From positions 7,690,786-7,754,785 of the forward strand of contig NC_065424.1 in assembly GCF_024362695.1 (NCBI RefSeq): 64,000 nt of DNA, written 5' to 3'. The notes below the pieces were generated by a model, which made no database searches, was not told the DNA's origin, and was given only the letters and a program-made list of their open reading frames with translations. A program made the position numbers and the translations under genes. Positions 24,533-34,558 of this stretch are shown here, piece after piece; position 1 is the first letter of the stretch, and the number at the start of each line of letters is the position of its first letter. This DNA comes from Pectinophora gossypiella (taxonomy: Eukaryota; Arthropoda; Insecta; Lepidoptera; Gelechiidae).

Positions 24533-25345
24533 CATTTTCGTCACAAGTTGTCACACATGCCACAAAAAAAGTATAAAGTTTTTTCGAGAAAATAAAATAT
24601 TTTAAGAGGTACAAAATAAGCAATTGTAATTTCTAAAATAATATTTTTTCCTTTTTTTATCCGAAAACTGTCAAGTAGCCAATTGGTTACTTCAACACCG
24701 TAAGGACATAACATATAATCACGCGTGTAACCCCGAAGGTGTGGGCAGAGGTGTTTAGTGGCATATGAATACAGTACGACTTGGGCGAAAAAGTAGTTTT
24801 TTTTTTTAAATGTATTTGTTCAAAACACTTTTTACATATTTATTTGCAAAGAATAAGACGCTTATCTAAAAGCCTGAATAAGGCTTATGCGAGAACTGAA
24901 TGAGAGTTTGTATTTATTACGCGTGTATCCTCAAAGGGGTAGGCAGAAGTGTATAGTATAGTCGCTCCTCGCCAGCTATTTTTAAGTCCCATGTAATAGG
25001 AGCGAGCCTATTGCCATAAATCCTGGAAACCAAATCTAAAATAATCTAATCATATTTTATTCGTATGTGGACAGGCCTGCTTCTGTCAGGGAGCTCATGA
25101 AACACTGTTTCTGTGATAAAGTCACATAAACTCTTTATTTTTCACTTTCCTTCCACCGACTGTAATTGGAATACCAATACAATGGTATATAAATTATGTA
25201 ATACAAACTGGATTAAAAAAAAAAGAAAACAAAGGAAAACATGAAACAGTAGGACTAGGGCCCTGTGCTGGGAGGTTTTCTGGCCACGTCTTTCCCTCAG
25301 CGTTACAGATTCCGATGTGGTAGTAGTTTTACAGCTAGTTACATA

Positions 25346-25647
25346 ATGGTGCTAATTCCTGTAAACACCATCTAATTTTATTTTAAGTTATATCTGTCAT
25401 TTTCTTATCCGCCGAAAAGGAAAGGGACGGGTAATCGACAAGCATAAAATTTATGGAACACACGTCAATTTTAAGCACAAATCTAAAACAACCGTCTAAA
25501 AATTCGCCCGGGTTATTCATTTATTTACTCATTCTTCCTAAAATTAAGAGCTGTCAATCATCCGTCCCTTTCCTTTTCGGCGGATAAGAAAATGACAGGT
25601 ATAACTTAAAGTAAAATTAAGAGATGTCTGCAGGAATCGGGGCCATT
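25346..25647 (+). repeat. MITE-H copy (~302 bp, ~80-bp inverted ends)
   Basis: Ends AATGGTGCTAATTCCTG and its inverse form; the arms share TAAGTTATATCTGTCATTTT, TCTTATCCGCCGAAAAGG; the centre has GGAACACACGTCAATTTTAA. Confidence 0.87.
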
Positions 25648-25839
25648 ATGTAATTTAATTATGTTTGACGTTCAAAAAGCGCTAACTTTGTAAGCCAATT
25701 TTGAAAAATAAATATTTTTGAATTTTTTTTTTTTTGAAATCTTTGACCTAAACATTAATTCAAACTCATAAAGTCGAATTCAGTTGTATAGAGCCCAAGC
25801 TAGTGACATTACGATGTTTGTCACGCGTTCACCGAGCTC

Positions 25840-26130
25840 ATCATCTCCCTAGCATTTTCCCGTTTTCCACAGAGTCCGCTTACCTAACCTGAAAATTTGA
25901 CAGGTCCGGTTTTTTACAGAAGCTACTGTCTGACCTTCCAACCCGCGAAGGGAAAACCAGCCCAATACAGGTTAGGTCAAATACCTCCGAAAATGCATTT
26001 CTCGGGAATGTGGGTTTCCTCACGATTTCCTTCACCGCTGAGGACGTGATAATCATTTATGATCCAAACATGAATTCGAAATCAAATTCGACAAACATTG
26101 GTTTAGCCCTGTGCTGGATTCGAACCTGCG
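25840..26130 (-). repeat. SINE-C copy
   Basis: Reverse copy, tail to B box GGATTCGAACCTGCGG; the A-box part is lost. Confidence 0.85.
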
Positions 26131-27571
26131 GCCTCATAGTGATTTTATTACTATGTATTATTCAATACAAAAATACAATGTGTACAATACCTAACGTCAA
26201 TGTGTAGTGTCTGTGTAACACGAGGTTTTGTATGAAGTGTCCGAGGTGCGTATATTTAAAAACCGCAATTGTATACCTAAGTAGGTACCTACATAACTTA
26301 TCATAAGTCTAACCGAACACTATGACCTATCGATTTGTGCCACTCGCTCACAAGGTAAAAAATGACGGTAGAAGAAAACCTAGGAATGCAAGTTGCTACG
26401 TAGTTAGAATAAAGCGAAGTTTTATCTAAATTGCTTACAAAATAAGTCAAAGTAAAGCATTAACCTACCTTATGTGACTTATCACTTATGGCTATTGCGC
26501 CATATCGTATAACAAAAACATTTGCACACCATACAGTTCACAGAAAGATTACATTCTCATTTAAACTTCGAAAAAAAAATACTTGAAACGTAAAATGAAA
26601 TAGTTTTTTAAACACTGGCTGTAAATAATTTGTCTATGGGTTTAAAAAGAAAACTTGACAGACGGAAAGTTTGACGCGTTTTGGCGCGAAAACGCGGACT
26701 TCGAACGTCGTTCGGTGAGCGCTGCGTGCGCGCGACTGAGAGATTCCAATTTCAAATCATTGAACGTACTATGATTCCAAGTTTTGACGTTTCTAATCTG
26801 ACTTTACCGTTTATTTACTATACACTGCTCGTTTTTTATGATATTAGATTACTAAACTTTGTTGTAAAGCAGCAATGGTTAGTGAAAATATATTTCGATC
26901 AAACGCTAGTGTATGACAATGGTTGGAAGATTGTATGTAACAATTTGCGTCATTTCGGAAAATTAGTTTTCAATGCTTAATAACTGACTACTTATACAAT
27001 ATGAAATTGGACAGATAAAAAATGCTTGTGTTTTAATTAAGCGTGACTGCCAGCCTTCTAAATACAGCATCATTAGGTGTAATATTTTTCATTATTTTGT
27101 AAGTACCTACCTACATAAGAATTGTGTTAGTATAGTAATTTCGTTTATAATCATAATCCGTCTTTATAATACGACAGCGGACCCAAATCGACTACCAAAA
27201 CAGGACCAATTTACCGTTGTCAAAGTGCCAGGGTAGCACGAGGCAACTAACCCGGCGGATAAGAAAATGAAATAGGTACTTAGTGGAAGTGAAGTAACAG
27301 TGTTAAGAGCAGTGTTCAGTGCAGTGTTTTGTGTAGTAAGTGTCACCTAAAGTGCGAATTAAAGTGACGTGTCGATGACAACGATGCTCTGTGCAAGTGC
27401 TGTACCGTGTGTGCTGTGAGTAAAAAATAAAATAAAATTAGGTGGTGTATACTGGAAGCAGCATCTAATTCTTGTATTTGGACTATACATATTGCGTATG
27501 GAGCAAAATCGCCATATGTCTTCTGACCATCTCAAGCTCTTGCTTACCCTGAGATATTTACAGCGGTAAAT
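26131..27571. other. No supported gene
   Basis: Contains a short CpG-containing stretch (26670-26740) and the weak first-exon candidate at 27290. A 69-codon ATG frame at 26771 matches nothing I recognise. Confidence 0.5.
27290..27420 (+). other. Possible non-coding first exon (weak)
   Basis: An AGTG-rich run (GTGTTAAGAGCAGTGTTCAG) leads to ATG at 27374 (MTTMLCASAVPCV) and a donor-like GCT|GTGAGTAAA. Insect 5' exons often look like this. No downstream partner exon was found, so this is a guess. Confidence 0.15.
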
Positions 27572-27808
27572 ACAGGGTGTTAGTGAAATCGTAACGAATA
27601 CTGAAGGGGATAATACACACCATGATTCTGAGTTAATATCAAGTGGTATTTTAAGGCGTACTCATGATTTTTTTGTTTATTGTTTTTTCAGATTACTTAT
27701 TTTCAATTCTATACTTTTGCGATGGAAAATTCCACTTGATATTAACACAGAATAATAAGCTGAATCATCCCTAGAAAGTTTTCGTTAAGATGTCACTAAC
27801 ACACTGAA
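27572..27808 (+). repeat. MITE-P copy
   Basis: Both ends are present, with single-base changes (CACTAACACACTGAAT at the right). Confidence 0.83.
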
Positions 27809-29174
27809 TGTATACATCGTGAGTAACCTATGTAAAATTAGATAGTACAGGTAGGGATAATAAAAAAAAAATAGTTTTACACAATTTGTTTTATTGTTGA
27901 TAATGGGACAGAATCATTGAGACGTATACTTACGTATGTAAATGTATGTCTGTTTTATACATTTTTTTTATTATTATTTCGAATACTAATAAGATATGCG
28001 AGTTTTTGATATGCACATTTTTGGCGGCTCATCTCTAATGCAATATTGAATAAAAAATAAAATAATAAAAAAGTATTAATATCTCTAATGAAAAAATAAA
28101 TAAATATTAAACAATAATTAATAAGTAATGACGTTTTAACCTCAAAAATTTTAATTTTTGAAACTTTATTTCTTGATTGTAATGCCCTGTGATAATGAAA
28201 AAATAATTAAATTATTGTAATTACTTTTTCATTATTACATTCAACATTGCACTTGAGTTTCAATGTAAAACGAGACGAATTATGAATAAAAATTTCCCAA
28301 TCTTTGTGCGTGATACAGATTTCTAGCGTAATTAATTATTAAGTAATTATTAAATTTGTAGTTTATAATCTATATTTAACTCTTAATAATAATTACAATT
28401 GTAATTCTTCATTAACTTTAGTCGATTTTAAATTTTATACATGTGGATGTGGACATTGTGGACTGAGCTATTTTTTGTTCTTTTATATCTTTTCTTTATA
28501 GTTAGTAATTTATAATCTATTTCCGATCTTAATAATTACAACTGTAATTTCTTACAAACTGCAATATGTACCTAATAATTTTAAAGGAGTCCTCATATTT
28601 AAACTTATCAATGGCTGAGGTCGATATAAGTAATTTAAAGTAAATTGATTCCGTTAAATCGAAAAGTATGGGAACTCATAGTTGTTTTCTAAATGTTAAT
28701 TTCTGTTTTTCAGACTCCGTAATACTGATCAACTCTAATGGAATGATAATTTATTTTTCAGTGTCTATAATACAATTGGACTTAGAGTGACAGTTTTGAA
28801 AATTTGTTTATAATATATTATAGGTATTTAGAACGTATTATTATTATTCTACAATAATATTTTATCTACATAATTATTAAGACTATTATTTATAAGAGTA
28901 TTCTAAATCTTTCTTTGGCAAAGCGTTTCTTTATATTTACATCAAGAAAGTTTTTGAAACTTTATTCCAATAAACTTATAAAATTTAAATTATCAACTAA
29001 ATTGAACAGTAATATAATAAAATTTCAATAATTGTCATAAGAAACAAACAAAAACTCAATATGATTATGTTTTATTTAATTATAATAAATCTATGAAAAT
29101 CTAATCTAACATTAAAAGTCTCATTTTTCAAATCCTAAATCATTGGTATGAGCGTTTTCGAGATCCTAAAATTG
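27809..29174. other. No gene seen; very AT-rich
   Basis: Strongly AT-rich with no long open frame, no SINE and no inverted-end element that I can find. It ends at the GTAA target duplication of the LTR element. Confidence 0.6.
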
Positions 29175-29178
29175 GTAA

Positions 29179-29389
29179 TGTAACGGGGGTGGGGAGACGG
29201 AAGCAAACTTCAGGCGAGTTTCAGGATAACACCGATTTTATTCAGGGATTCGGATTACAGAGAGAGAGAGAGTACTATGGTGAGGTTGGTTGGAACTCCA
29301 AACCCGAACCGTCACTGGATACTCGTTATCTAATAAAGCGGCCAGTGCAACTGTCCAACAGTATTAGCTCCCTAGGACTCGATACAGAG
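29179..29389 (-). repeat. 3' LTR, distal part (211 bp)
   Basis: Matches 34200-34410 in length and sequence as far as I can read. It is cut off at CGATACAGAG by the nested ORF1-only element. Its outer edge adjoins the GTAA target duplication. Confidence 0.92.
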
Positions 29390-29404
29390 CGTGTGGTTTC
29401 TTCT

Positions 29405-29527
29405 CGTCGCGGGCGAAGCCCGCGACGGGGAGACATTCACGGGGCGTAGCCCCTCTAATGTGGCGGCAGTCGCCGCCCGCAGAAACGGGCGTGGCACGGG
29501 GTTGGGACACAGCGGGCGATAACGCCC
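29405..29527 (-). other. Cluster of GC-rich hairpins at the 3' end of the ORF1-only element
   Basis: Perfect stems: 29405-29414 with 29418-29427 (10 bp, 3-nt loop GAA); 29441-29445 with 29449-29453 (5 bp); 29462-29467 with 29472-29477 (6 bp); 29474-29479 with 29486-29491 (6 bp, competing with the previous one); 29514-29518 with 29523-29527 (5 bp). They may form a structured 3' RNA end. Confidence 0.8.
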
Positions 29528-29818
29528 CTCCGTGAGCCCGATGTTACATCCGTGGTGCCGCCAGCGAGGTCGAGCCCACCGGGTGGTTCCCCGTTGGGGG
29601 AGGCCCAGTGAGCGCCCGTCAGCTGGCGGTGGTGTCTTGTCCGGTGAGCTGCTCCGTCGCCGGGGCAGCTGGTGTCATGTCGGCTGGAGGGGGGGAGAGG
29701 ACTGCTTCCACTGCCACTGGAAGCGTCAACTCATCCCCCGGGGGGTGGCCACAATCCTGACTACTCGACGGGGAGTAGTGGATGTGGGCAGCCCCGGTCC
29801 AGTCCGATGTCCGAGAGG

Positions 29819-31441
29819 TCAGTGCCCACCAGTGAGTTGGCCCAGCAGTGATGCCAGGCCTCCCACGATGATGGGCACAGGGTCAATCCGTGAGCGGATG
29901 GCCGCGAGGATGTTGTGGAGCAGCTGGATCGTCTGCTCCAGCACTTCCAGCTTTTCGCTGGATGGGGCCGGTGGTACCTCCGCTTGGGGCTTCGCCTTCT
30001 TCCCCCCCCTGGGAGGGGCGGCGACCGCTTGGTCTGGAGTCGGTGTCGGCTGCGGCTCGACAGTGATGGAGGCTGCAGGGGCAGGCTTTGCCCTCGCGCG
30101 GATGCGCTTCGGCCTGCGCGGCTTGGGCCCGTCTGGGCCGTTCGCCGCGGCCATAAGCGAGCTCCGCGCGGTCGGCTCGCTGGTGGGGTCCACTGTTGAA
30201 GGTGGAGGTGGCAGTGGGGCTCTTCTTGCGACGGTCATAGGCGCGGTACCCGCCTTCGTGTTCCGCAGCTCGCGCAACTTGACCGGGCATGAAGAGCTGT
30301 TGGCCGGGTGAGTCCCCCCGCAGTTGCAACATGTTGCTGGGACTTCTCTGGGCCGCAGGCAATCCTTGGCCGCGTGGCTTTCGCCACAGCGGACACAGGC
30401 CATTGGCCGGTGACAATTGTGGCTGCTGTGGCGAAATTGTTGGCAGCGGTGGCATTGGGAGGGCCCCTTGCGTCCTCTCCATGCCTCTATCTTCACGCCG
30501 GGCATGCACATCAGCTCGGTGGTCTCATACACGGCCTGGAAGCCCTGTGTCCTCTTCATCTCCACGAAGAAGACGCAGCCTCTTTTTCCCTGGATGGGGC
30601 GCACGTACTCCGGAAAGAAGCCGCGGTTGCGCAGCTCCTCCTCCAGGTCGGTGGGGTTCGTGTTCGCGGGCAGGCCGAGGATCGCTAGCTTGAGCGAGCG
30701 TTCCGCCGGGGGTGCGTAGGCAAACCAGGAGAGTCCAGAAGCTCTCTCCAGGTTGGTGAGGTAACTCTGGTAGAGCCTGAACTCCCCCTCGGTTCTTGCC
30801 ATGAACCGAATGCCTTTGCCGTAGGGGCGCGCGTTTGGAGCGTGGCCCAGCATCTCCCGCAGCTGGCGGAAGTGGTGCGGCCAGTTCGGCAGCTGGTCCA
30901 CCACTATGGGTGGGATTTTCCTGCTCGCGGGGGCGAGCGGCGGCTGCTGGGCGGTCTTCTTCGACGGCGGCGATGGCGTGGGCGTCGTCCGGAGGGACGG
31001 GCGTGGTGGCGCGTGCGGCGGCGAAGCCGGGTTGGTGTTTAACACCGCCGCGTATGATCGCGGCGGTGTTATCTCCGAGTCCGGCCTGGACATGGAGGGC
31101 GGCGAAAAGGGGTTGGTGGGCGCGAAGGAGAACGTGCTCGGCGGTGTCGTCTCCATGTCCAGTGAGGGCATGGAGAGTGCGACAGGCGGGGAAGTCCTCG
31201 TGCGGAGTTGCGGCGGGGGCCGCTCCGGCGGCGTGGCAGTCCTCTTTGCCGCGGCCTCTGTTCCCGGCAGTTGGGGCAGGGGCAGCGGGAAAGCGGGCGG
31301 CCGGTGGGTTGCGCCACTAAATGGCGGCGTGGTGGTCGGCATCATGGCTGCGATTGCAGCGGTAGCATGGGTTATGGAAGGGCAGGTGCGCACAAATACG
31401 CGCGACCTGCGCTTCGTTACTCCGGGCGTTGGGGGAGCCAT
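29819..31441 (-). CDS. ORF1 (gag-like) protein with three zinc knuckles
   Basis: 540 residues from ATG at 31441 (the longer frame upstream starts only at GTG). The N-terminal 200 residues are Pro/Thr/Ser-rich. A PRE_C2HC-type region (KLAILGLPANTNPTDLEEEL, VFFVEMKRTQGFQAVYE) precedes three CCHC knuckles: CHRCQQFRHSSHNC, CVRCGESHAAKDC and CCNCGGTHPANSSSC. A basic Ala/Pro-rich tail follows. This order is typical of ORF1 in jockey-clade and related LINEs, which binds the element RNA as a chaperone. The frame is intact, so the copy is young. The opposite-strand long frames here are GC-driven shadows. Confidence 0.87.
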   Translation of the reverse strand: MAPPTPGVTKRRSRVFVRTCPSITHATAAIAAMMPTTTPPFSGATHRPPAFPLPLPQLPGTEAAAKRTATPPERPPPQLRTRTSPPVALSMPSLDMETTPPSTFSFAPTNPFSPPSMSRPDSEITPPRSYAAVLNTNPASPPHAPPRPSLRTTPTPSPPSKKTAQQPPLAPASRKIPPIVVDQLPNWPHHFRQLREMLGHAPNARPYGKGIRFMARTEGEFRLYQSYLTNLERASGLSWFAYAPPAERSLKLAILGLPANTNPTDLEEELRNRGFFPEYVRPIQGKRGCVFFVEMKRTQGFQAVYETTELMCMPGVKIEAWRGRKGPSQCHRCQQFRHSSHNCHRPMACVRCGESHAAKDCLRPREVPATCCNCGGTHPANSSSCPVKLRELRNTKAGTAPMTVARRAPLPPPPSTVDPTSEPTARSSLMAAANGPDGPKPRRPKRIRARAKPAPAASITVEPQPTPTPDQAVAAPPRGGKKAKPQAEVPPAPSSEKLEVLEQTIQLLHNILAAIRSRIDPVPIIVGGLASLLGQLTGGH

Positions 31442-31700
31442 GTTCACCCCAGATACGGCTAGGGCGCGGTGTTTAGCTGTCCGCGTGCGAAGCTTGGCGG
31501 TCCGCCTGGCAGAGCACACGCTACCGCTCCCTCCCCGGTGAGACCCGCTGGTGGGAGGCCGGGGGTTGGTAGGAGCAGTAACGGTGATACCGTTTGGTAC
31601 CGCGGAATCAGGAGGGTATTTTTTAATAAAAATACCCCCCCCTGCTTCTTCTCGTCAGGCTTCAGTGGGTGGACGAAAATGTTGCGAGCTTCCGTGCACG

Positions 31701-31736
31701 TACGGGCAGCAGCTATCCTACGGGCAGCAGCTATCC
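31701..31736 (-). repeat. Two 18-bp tandem repeats at the 5' end of the ORF1-only element
   Basis: TACGGGCAGCAGCTATCC occurs twice head to tail (31701-31718, 31719-31736), one base from the target duplication. Tandem 5' units are known in some LINEs as promoter units or template-jump scars. Confidence 0.85.
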
Positions 31737-31737
31737 A

Positions 31738-31895
31738 CGATACAGAGCAAAAATCAAGGTTCGTACTTATACTTTTCTCGGGTGAATCTCACCACCGCGT
31801 TGTAGCTTTGCCCCACTTGCGCCATCTATTGGCGAGTAGTCGTACTTATTGAGTATTTTCTTTAATTAAATGTCTTTGTTCTTAATGGTGTTACA
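31738..31895 (-). repeat. 3' LTR, proximal part, with duplicated target
   Basis: Positions 31738-31747 repeat CGATACAGAG, and 31748-31895 (148 bp) continue the LTR exactly as 34411-34558 do. Together with 29179-29389 this rebuilds a 359-bp LTR. Confidence 0.92.
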
Positions 31896-31908
31896 ATCCT
31901 CCCCCTCT
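31896..31908 (-). promoter_or_regulatory. Polypurine tract
   Basis: AGAGGGGGAGGAT on the minus strand directly abuts the TGTAAC start of the 3' LTR, the expected place for plus-strand priming. Confidence 0.75.
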
Positions 31909-31988
31909 GTTCCTGAAGTCGTCCCGACGAAGAGAACAGGTGTTTATCATTAGAAGTATTATGTAGGTTAAGTCTCTATATCGTAAAC

Positions 31989-32390
31989 TCATTGCTTCTT
32001 GTTTGATTTCGGGCGACCTCTAGGGCGAGGAGCCTGATTCAGTTGCAGCGATGTTTCTTTCCTTGGTCGACCTCGCTTTCGGATTGGTTGTACCGGAATA
32101 GGAGGACACTCAACATCTCCTTTATACGGTGTCAAGGCTTGGTGATCCGTCAGCACAGTGATTGGTGATCCTTCAACATATCCTCGGAATTTGTTTAAGG
32201 CCCATACCACGGCAAGCGCTTCTCGCTCGGTGGTATTATAATTCTTCTCAGCGGCAGTCAACAACCTGCTGGCATATTCTATGGGGTGCTCCTCTGAGCC
32301 CTCCCCCTGGACCAAAACTGCACCGAGTGCGACATCACTGGCATCAGTTTTTATAATATATGGCTTAGTTCCGTCGGCCTGTGTTTCCAA
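31989..32390 (-). pseudogene. RNase H remnant of pol, joined after a deletion
   Basis: This frame reads KPYIIKTDASDVALGAVLVQ, IEYASRLLTAAEKNYNTTER and ITVLTDHQAL, keeping the RNase H acidic residues (TDAS, TERE, TDHQ). It overlaps the gag-protease frame by about 40 nt in another phase and has no ATG. It ends in a basic Pro/Arg-rich tail (RKRGRPRKETS, RPRGRPKSNKKQ) instead of the integrase. The whole RT region upstream is gone, so pol is non-functional in this copy. Confidence 0.85.
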
Positions 32391-34045
32391 AGTCTATGTG
32401 CTATTGCTAAAGAGTTCAGGCCGATATGTTTGCATTCCCCGAACAAAGCTGCAGAGTGAGGCGATAGCTCCACTTCAGTCTCATTTAGTGCCCTCTGCGC
32501 GTCTCGGTACATGTAATCAGCGAATCTGGGTGAGTATCCATCGAATACGGTCCCTCTTGCTCGCTTGTCATACGAATGTGCACCTTCAATGTTCGCAACA
32601 TAGCATGGAGGTTCACATGCTTCGGGAATGCTGTGACGTTTCTTATTAACCATGCGAGATGTTGGTACATAAGCAGATGTGGACGGTTCGTTGGGTCTGT
32701 GAGGCGAGCTTTCAATGACAGCCATTGAGATACCATCTGTCGATTCCAGATTGAGATCGTACTGTGTGTACGGGCGATCGTGAAAATGGAAAGTTTGCTG
32801 GGGAAGGTTTATAACCATTCCAGCATCTTCAATAAAGCCGACGCCAAGGAGTGTTTTGTTCTCCCTCGATTCTGGAAGCACTATAAACGTGGTGGGGACA
32901 ACGCGGTCACATATCTTGACCGGTACTCGGGCGGATAGGATGTTCTCCCTGCGTTTAACGCCATCTGCCAATGTGACGATAACGTTTTCCTGAGCAAATG
33001 CTTGTCCTCTTTCCTTCATGCGACAGTATAACTCGAAGGAGGCGACGCTGGATTTGGCACATGTGTCAACGTATGCAGTGCCGGTAATGCCTCGTACTCT
33101 GATTCCTACTATGGGTCTCCGACGAGCATCCGTTTTGATGTTTAAGGCGCAGAACTCCAGGTTTTCTTGTTTTGCAGGTTGTTTAGCGACAGCACAATTA
33201 GGACATTTGCTGCGCACAACTCCTGGGGCACCGCAACCATAGCATGAGAACGCAGGTTGCGACGGAGACGGCATCTGAGTGGTTACAGTCTCAACTTTGG
33301 GTTTAAGAGCTGGAGGGCGGACTTGCTGTTGGTCAGCCCTGGCCTTTTTGCGGCATTCTGGAAGGGAATGACCAATATGTCTGCAATACGAGCAGCGTTC
33401 CTTTTTTCTCGTCACGCTTCCGCTAAACGAAGGCTTCGTTCTTTTACGCAGCAGTTCTTCGGCTCCTCTGGCAGCGTTCAGTAGGTCCTTGAAAGTAGCT
33501 ACGTTGTCTCGGTGTACTCTGTCTTGGATATCCAGGTGCAGCTGACCGTATACCATGTCCAGTTGTTGGGATTCCGAAAGAACTGGAGGCGGTAGTTGCG
33601 CTAAGAGAGCACGAAATTTTGCAATGAAGATCTCCGTTAACTCCTCCGGACCCTGCTTCATTACATATATGTCTTGATAGACCAAATATGGCGGTTTGGT
33701 GGGCGCAAATGCGTGCCGGATAGCGCTAACGAATGTAGCCCAATCTTGGATTGAGTCTTTGACGCCCTGCCACCATGTCCTGGCGTCCTTCTTCAATATC
33801 AAGGCCATTTCTTCCACGGCATCGTCATCCGAAATACGCATGCGCTTCTTAAATACTGCAACCGATGAAAGGAATTCCTCTAACACGGCAGCGTCTCTCG
33901 TCCCATCATACGAAAAGTTGGCGGTTGCAAAAGAGTTTTCAGGTGGGGCAACAGCGGCTGTAGCTGCGGTTACCGTTGCAGCTGTCACTCTGGTCACAAA
34001 GCCTTCAAATTGTTCAGGGGACATGTTGACGCTTCCTGTCGCCAT
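32351..34045 (-). CDS. Gag-protease polyprotein of the LTR retrotransposon
   Basis: A 564-residue frame from ATG at 34045. The frame is open back to the primer site, but only with GTG there. N-terminal Ala/Thr/Val-rich segment; a retrotransposon capsid region (ARTWWQGVKDSIQDWATF, AFAPTKPPYLVYQ); a CCHC knuckle CSYCRHIGHSLPEC; a second Cys cluster (CYGCGAPG); then a retropepsin-like region (GTAYVDTCAKSS ... LLGVGFIEDAGMVINLP). The catalytic triad reads D-T-C, not the usual D-T-G. The frame then runs into about 150 residues of linker and stops where RT should begin. Role: particle formation and processing in the germ-line cytoplasm. Confidence 0.85.
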   Translation of the reverse strand: MATGSVNMSPEQFEGFVTRVTAATVTAATAAVAPPENSFATANFSYDGTRDAAVLEEFLSSVAVFKKRMRISDDDAVEEMALILKKDARTWWQGVKDSIQDWATFVSAIRHAFAPTKPPYLVYQDIYVMKQGPEELTEIFIAKFRALLAQLPPPVLSESQQLDMVYGQLHLDIQDRVHRDNVATFKDLLNAARGAEELLRKRTKPSFSGSVTRKKERCSYCRHIGHSLPECRKKARADQQQVRPPALKPKVETVTTQMPSPSQPAFSCYGCGAPGVVRSKCPNCAVAKQPAKQENLEFCALNIKTDARRRPIVGIRVRGITGTAYVDTCAKSSVASFELYCRMKERGQAFAQENVIVTLADGVKRRENILSARVPVKICDRVVPTTFIVLPESRENKTLLGVGFIEDAGMVINLPQQTFHFHDRPYTQYDLNLESTDGISMAVIESSPHRPNEPSTSAYVPTSRMVNKKRHSIPEACEPPCYVANIEGAHSYDKRARGTVFDGYSPRFADYMYRDAQRALNETEVELSPHSAALFGECKHIGLNSLAIAHRLWKHRPTELSHIL

Positions 34046-34185
34046 CTTTCTTGATTTTTTAGGGCTGCGTGGTCTCGACGCTATCTTTGAAACTATTACC
34101 CGATGAGGCTTGGGTCTCAGTTCGGGGCGACGCGGAGTGGGATGTTGTCCACTAGTGGGATCCAGTTTCCTCCTCTTCGGCCCCA

Positions 34186-34197
34186 CGTTGGGCGCCA
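34186..34197 (-). promoter_or_regulatory. Primer-binding site of the LTR retrotransposon
   Basis: On the minus strand, two bases inside the 5' LTR, the sequence TGGCGCCCAACG matches the tRNA-Lys-type primer site used by many gypsy elements. The assignment to tRNA-Lys is from family knowledge. Confidence 0.7.
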
Positions 34198-34199
34198 GT

Positions 34200-34558
34200 T
34201 GTAACGGGGGTGGGGAGACGGAAGCAAACTTCAGGCGAGTTTCAGGATAACACCGATTTTATTCAGGGATTCGGATTACAGAGAGAGAGAGAGTACTATG
34301 GTGAGGTTGGTTGGAACTCCAAACCCGAACCGTCACTGGATACTCGTTATCTAATAAAGCGGCCAGTGCAACTGTCCAACAGTATTAGCTCCCTAGGACT
34401 CGATACAGAGCAAAAATCAAGGTTCGTACTTATACTTTTCTCGGGTGAATCTCACCACCGCGTTGTAGCTTTGCCCCACTTGCGCCATCTATTGGCGAGT
34501 AGTCGTACTTATTGAGTATTTTCTTTAATTAAATGTCTTTGTTCTTAATGGTGTTACA
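34200..34558 (-). repeat. 5' LTR of the LTR retrotransposon (359 bp)
   Basis: Begins TGTAACAC and ends GTTACA on the element's own strand (minus), adjoins GTAA on the outside and the primer-binding site on the inside. An (AG)n run and a CGATACAGAG motif lie within it; the latter is the target used by the nested element in the other LTR. Confidence 0.93.

Larger units (their letters stand above)
29390..31737 (-). mobile_element. ORF1-only jockey-type non-LTR element (2348 bp) nested in the LTR
   Basis: A GC-rich insert flanked by the 10-bp duplication CGATACAGAG (29380-29389 and 31738-31747). Read on the minus strand it has a 5' region of about 300 bp starting with two 18-bp tandem repeats, one ORF1-type gene, and a 3' region of about 430 bp. 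There is no ORF2 (endonuclease/RT) and no poly(A) at the 3' junction, which ends ...AGAAACCACACG. The structure recalls half-LINE elements that carry only ORF1. It postdates the LTR retrotransposon. Confidence 0.88.
29179..34558 (-). mobile_element. Ty3/gypsy-type LTR retrotransposon lacking RT and integrase, with nested insertion
   Basis: Two LTRs (TGTAAC ... GTTACA) flank 2.3 kb of internal DNA read on the minus strand. The 4-bp target duplication GTAA lies at 29175-29178 and 34559-34562. A lysine-type primer site, gag, protease, an RNase H remnant and a polypurine tract are in the expected order, but reverse transcriptase and integrase are missing. The LTR copies look the same along their length, which implies a recent insertion. 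It must have been mobilised by a full-length relative. The downstream LTR is interrupted at 29390-31737. Confidence 0.93.

Noticed and set aside
26681..26980. 99-codon plus-strand frame MARKRGLRTSFG
   Set aside because: Its first codon is TTG; the first ATG (26771) leaves 69 codons with no recognisable features.
29532..31541. Several long plus-strand open frames (up to 259 and 211 codons)
   Set aside because: They lie opposite the GC-rich ORF1, have no motifs, and mirror its codon bias.
34046..34186. Gag start at 34186
   Set aside because: That codon is GTG and lies in the primer-binding site; in a eukaryotic element the ATG at 34045 is the better start.
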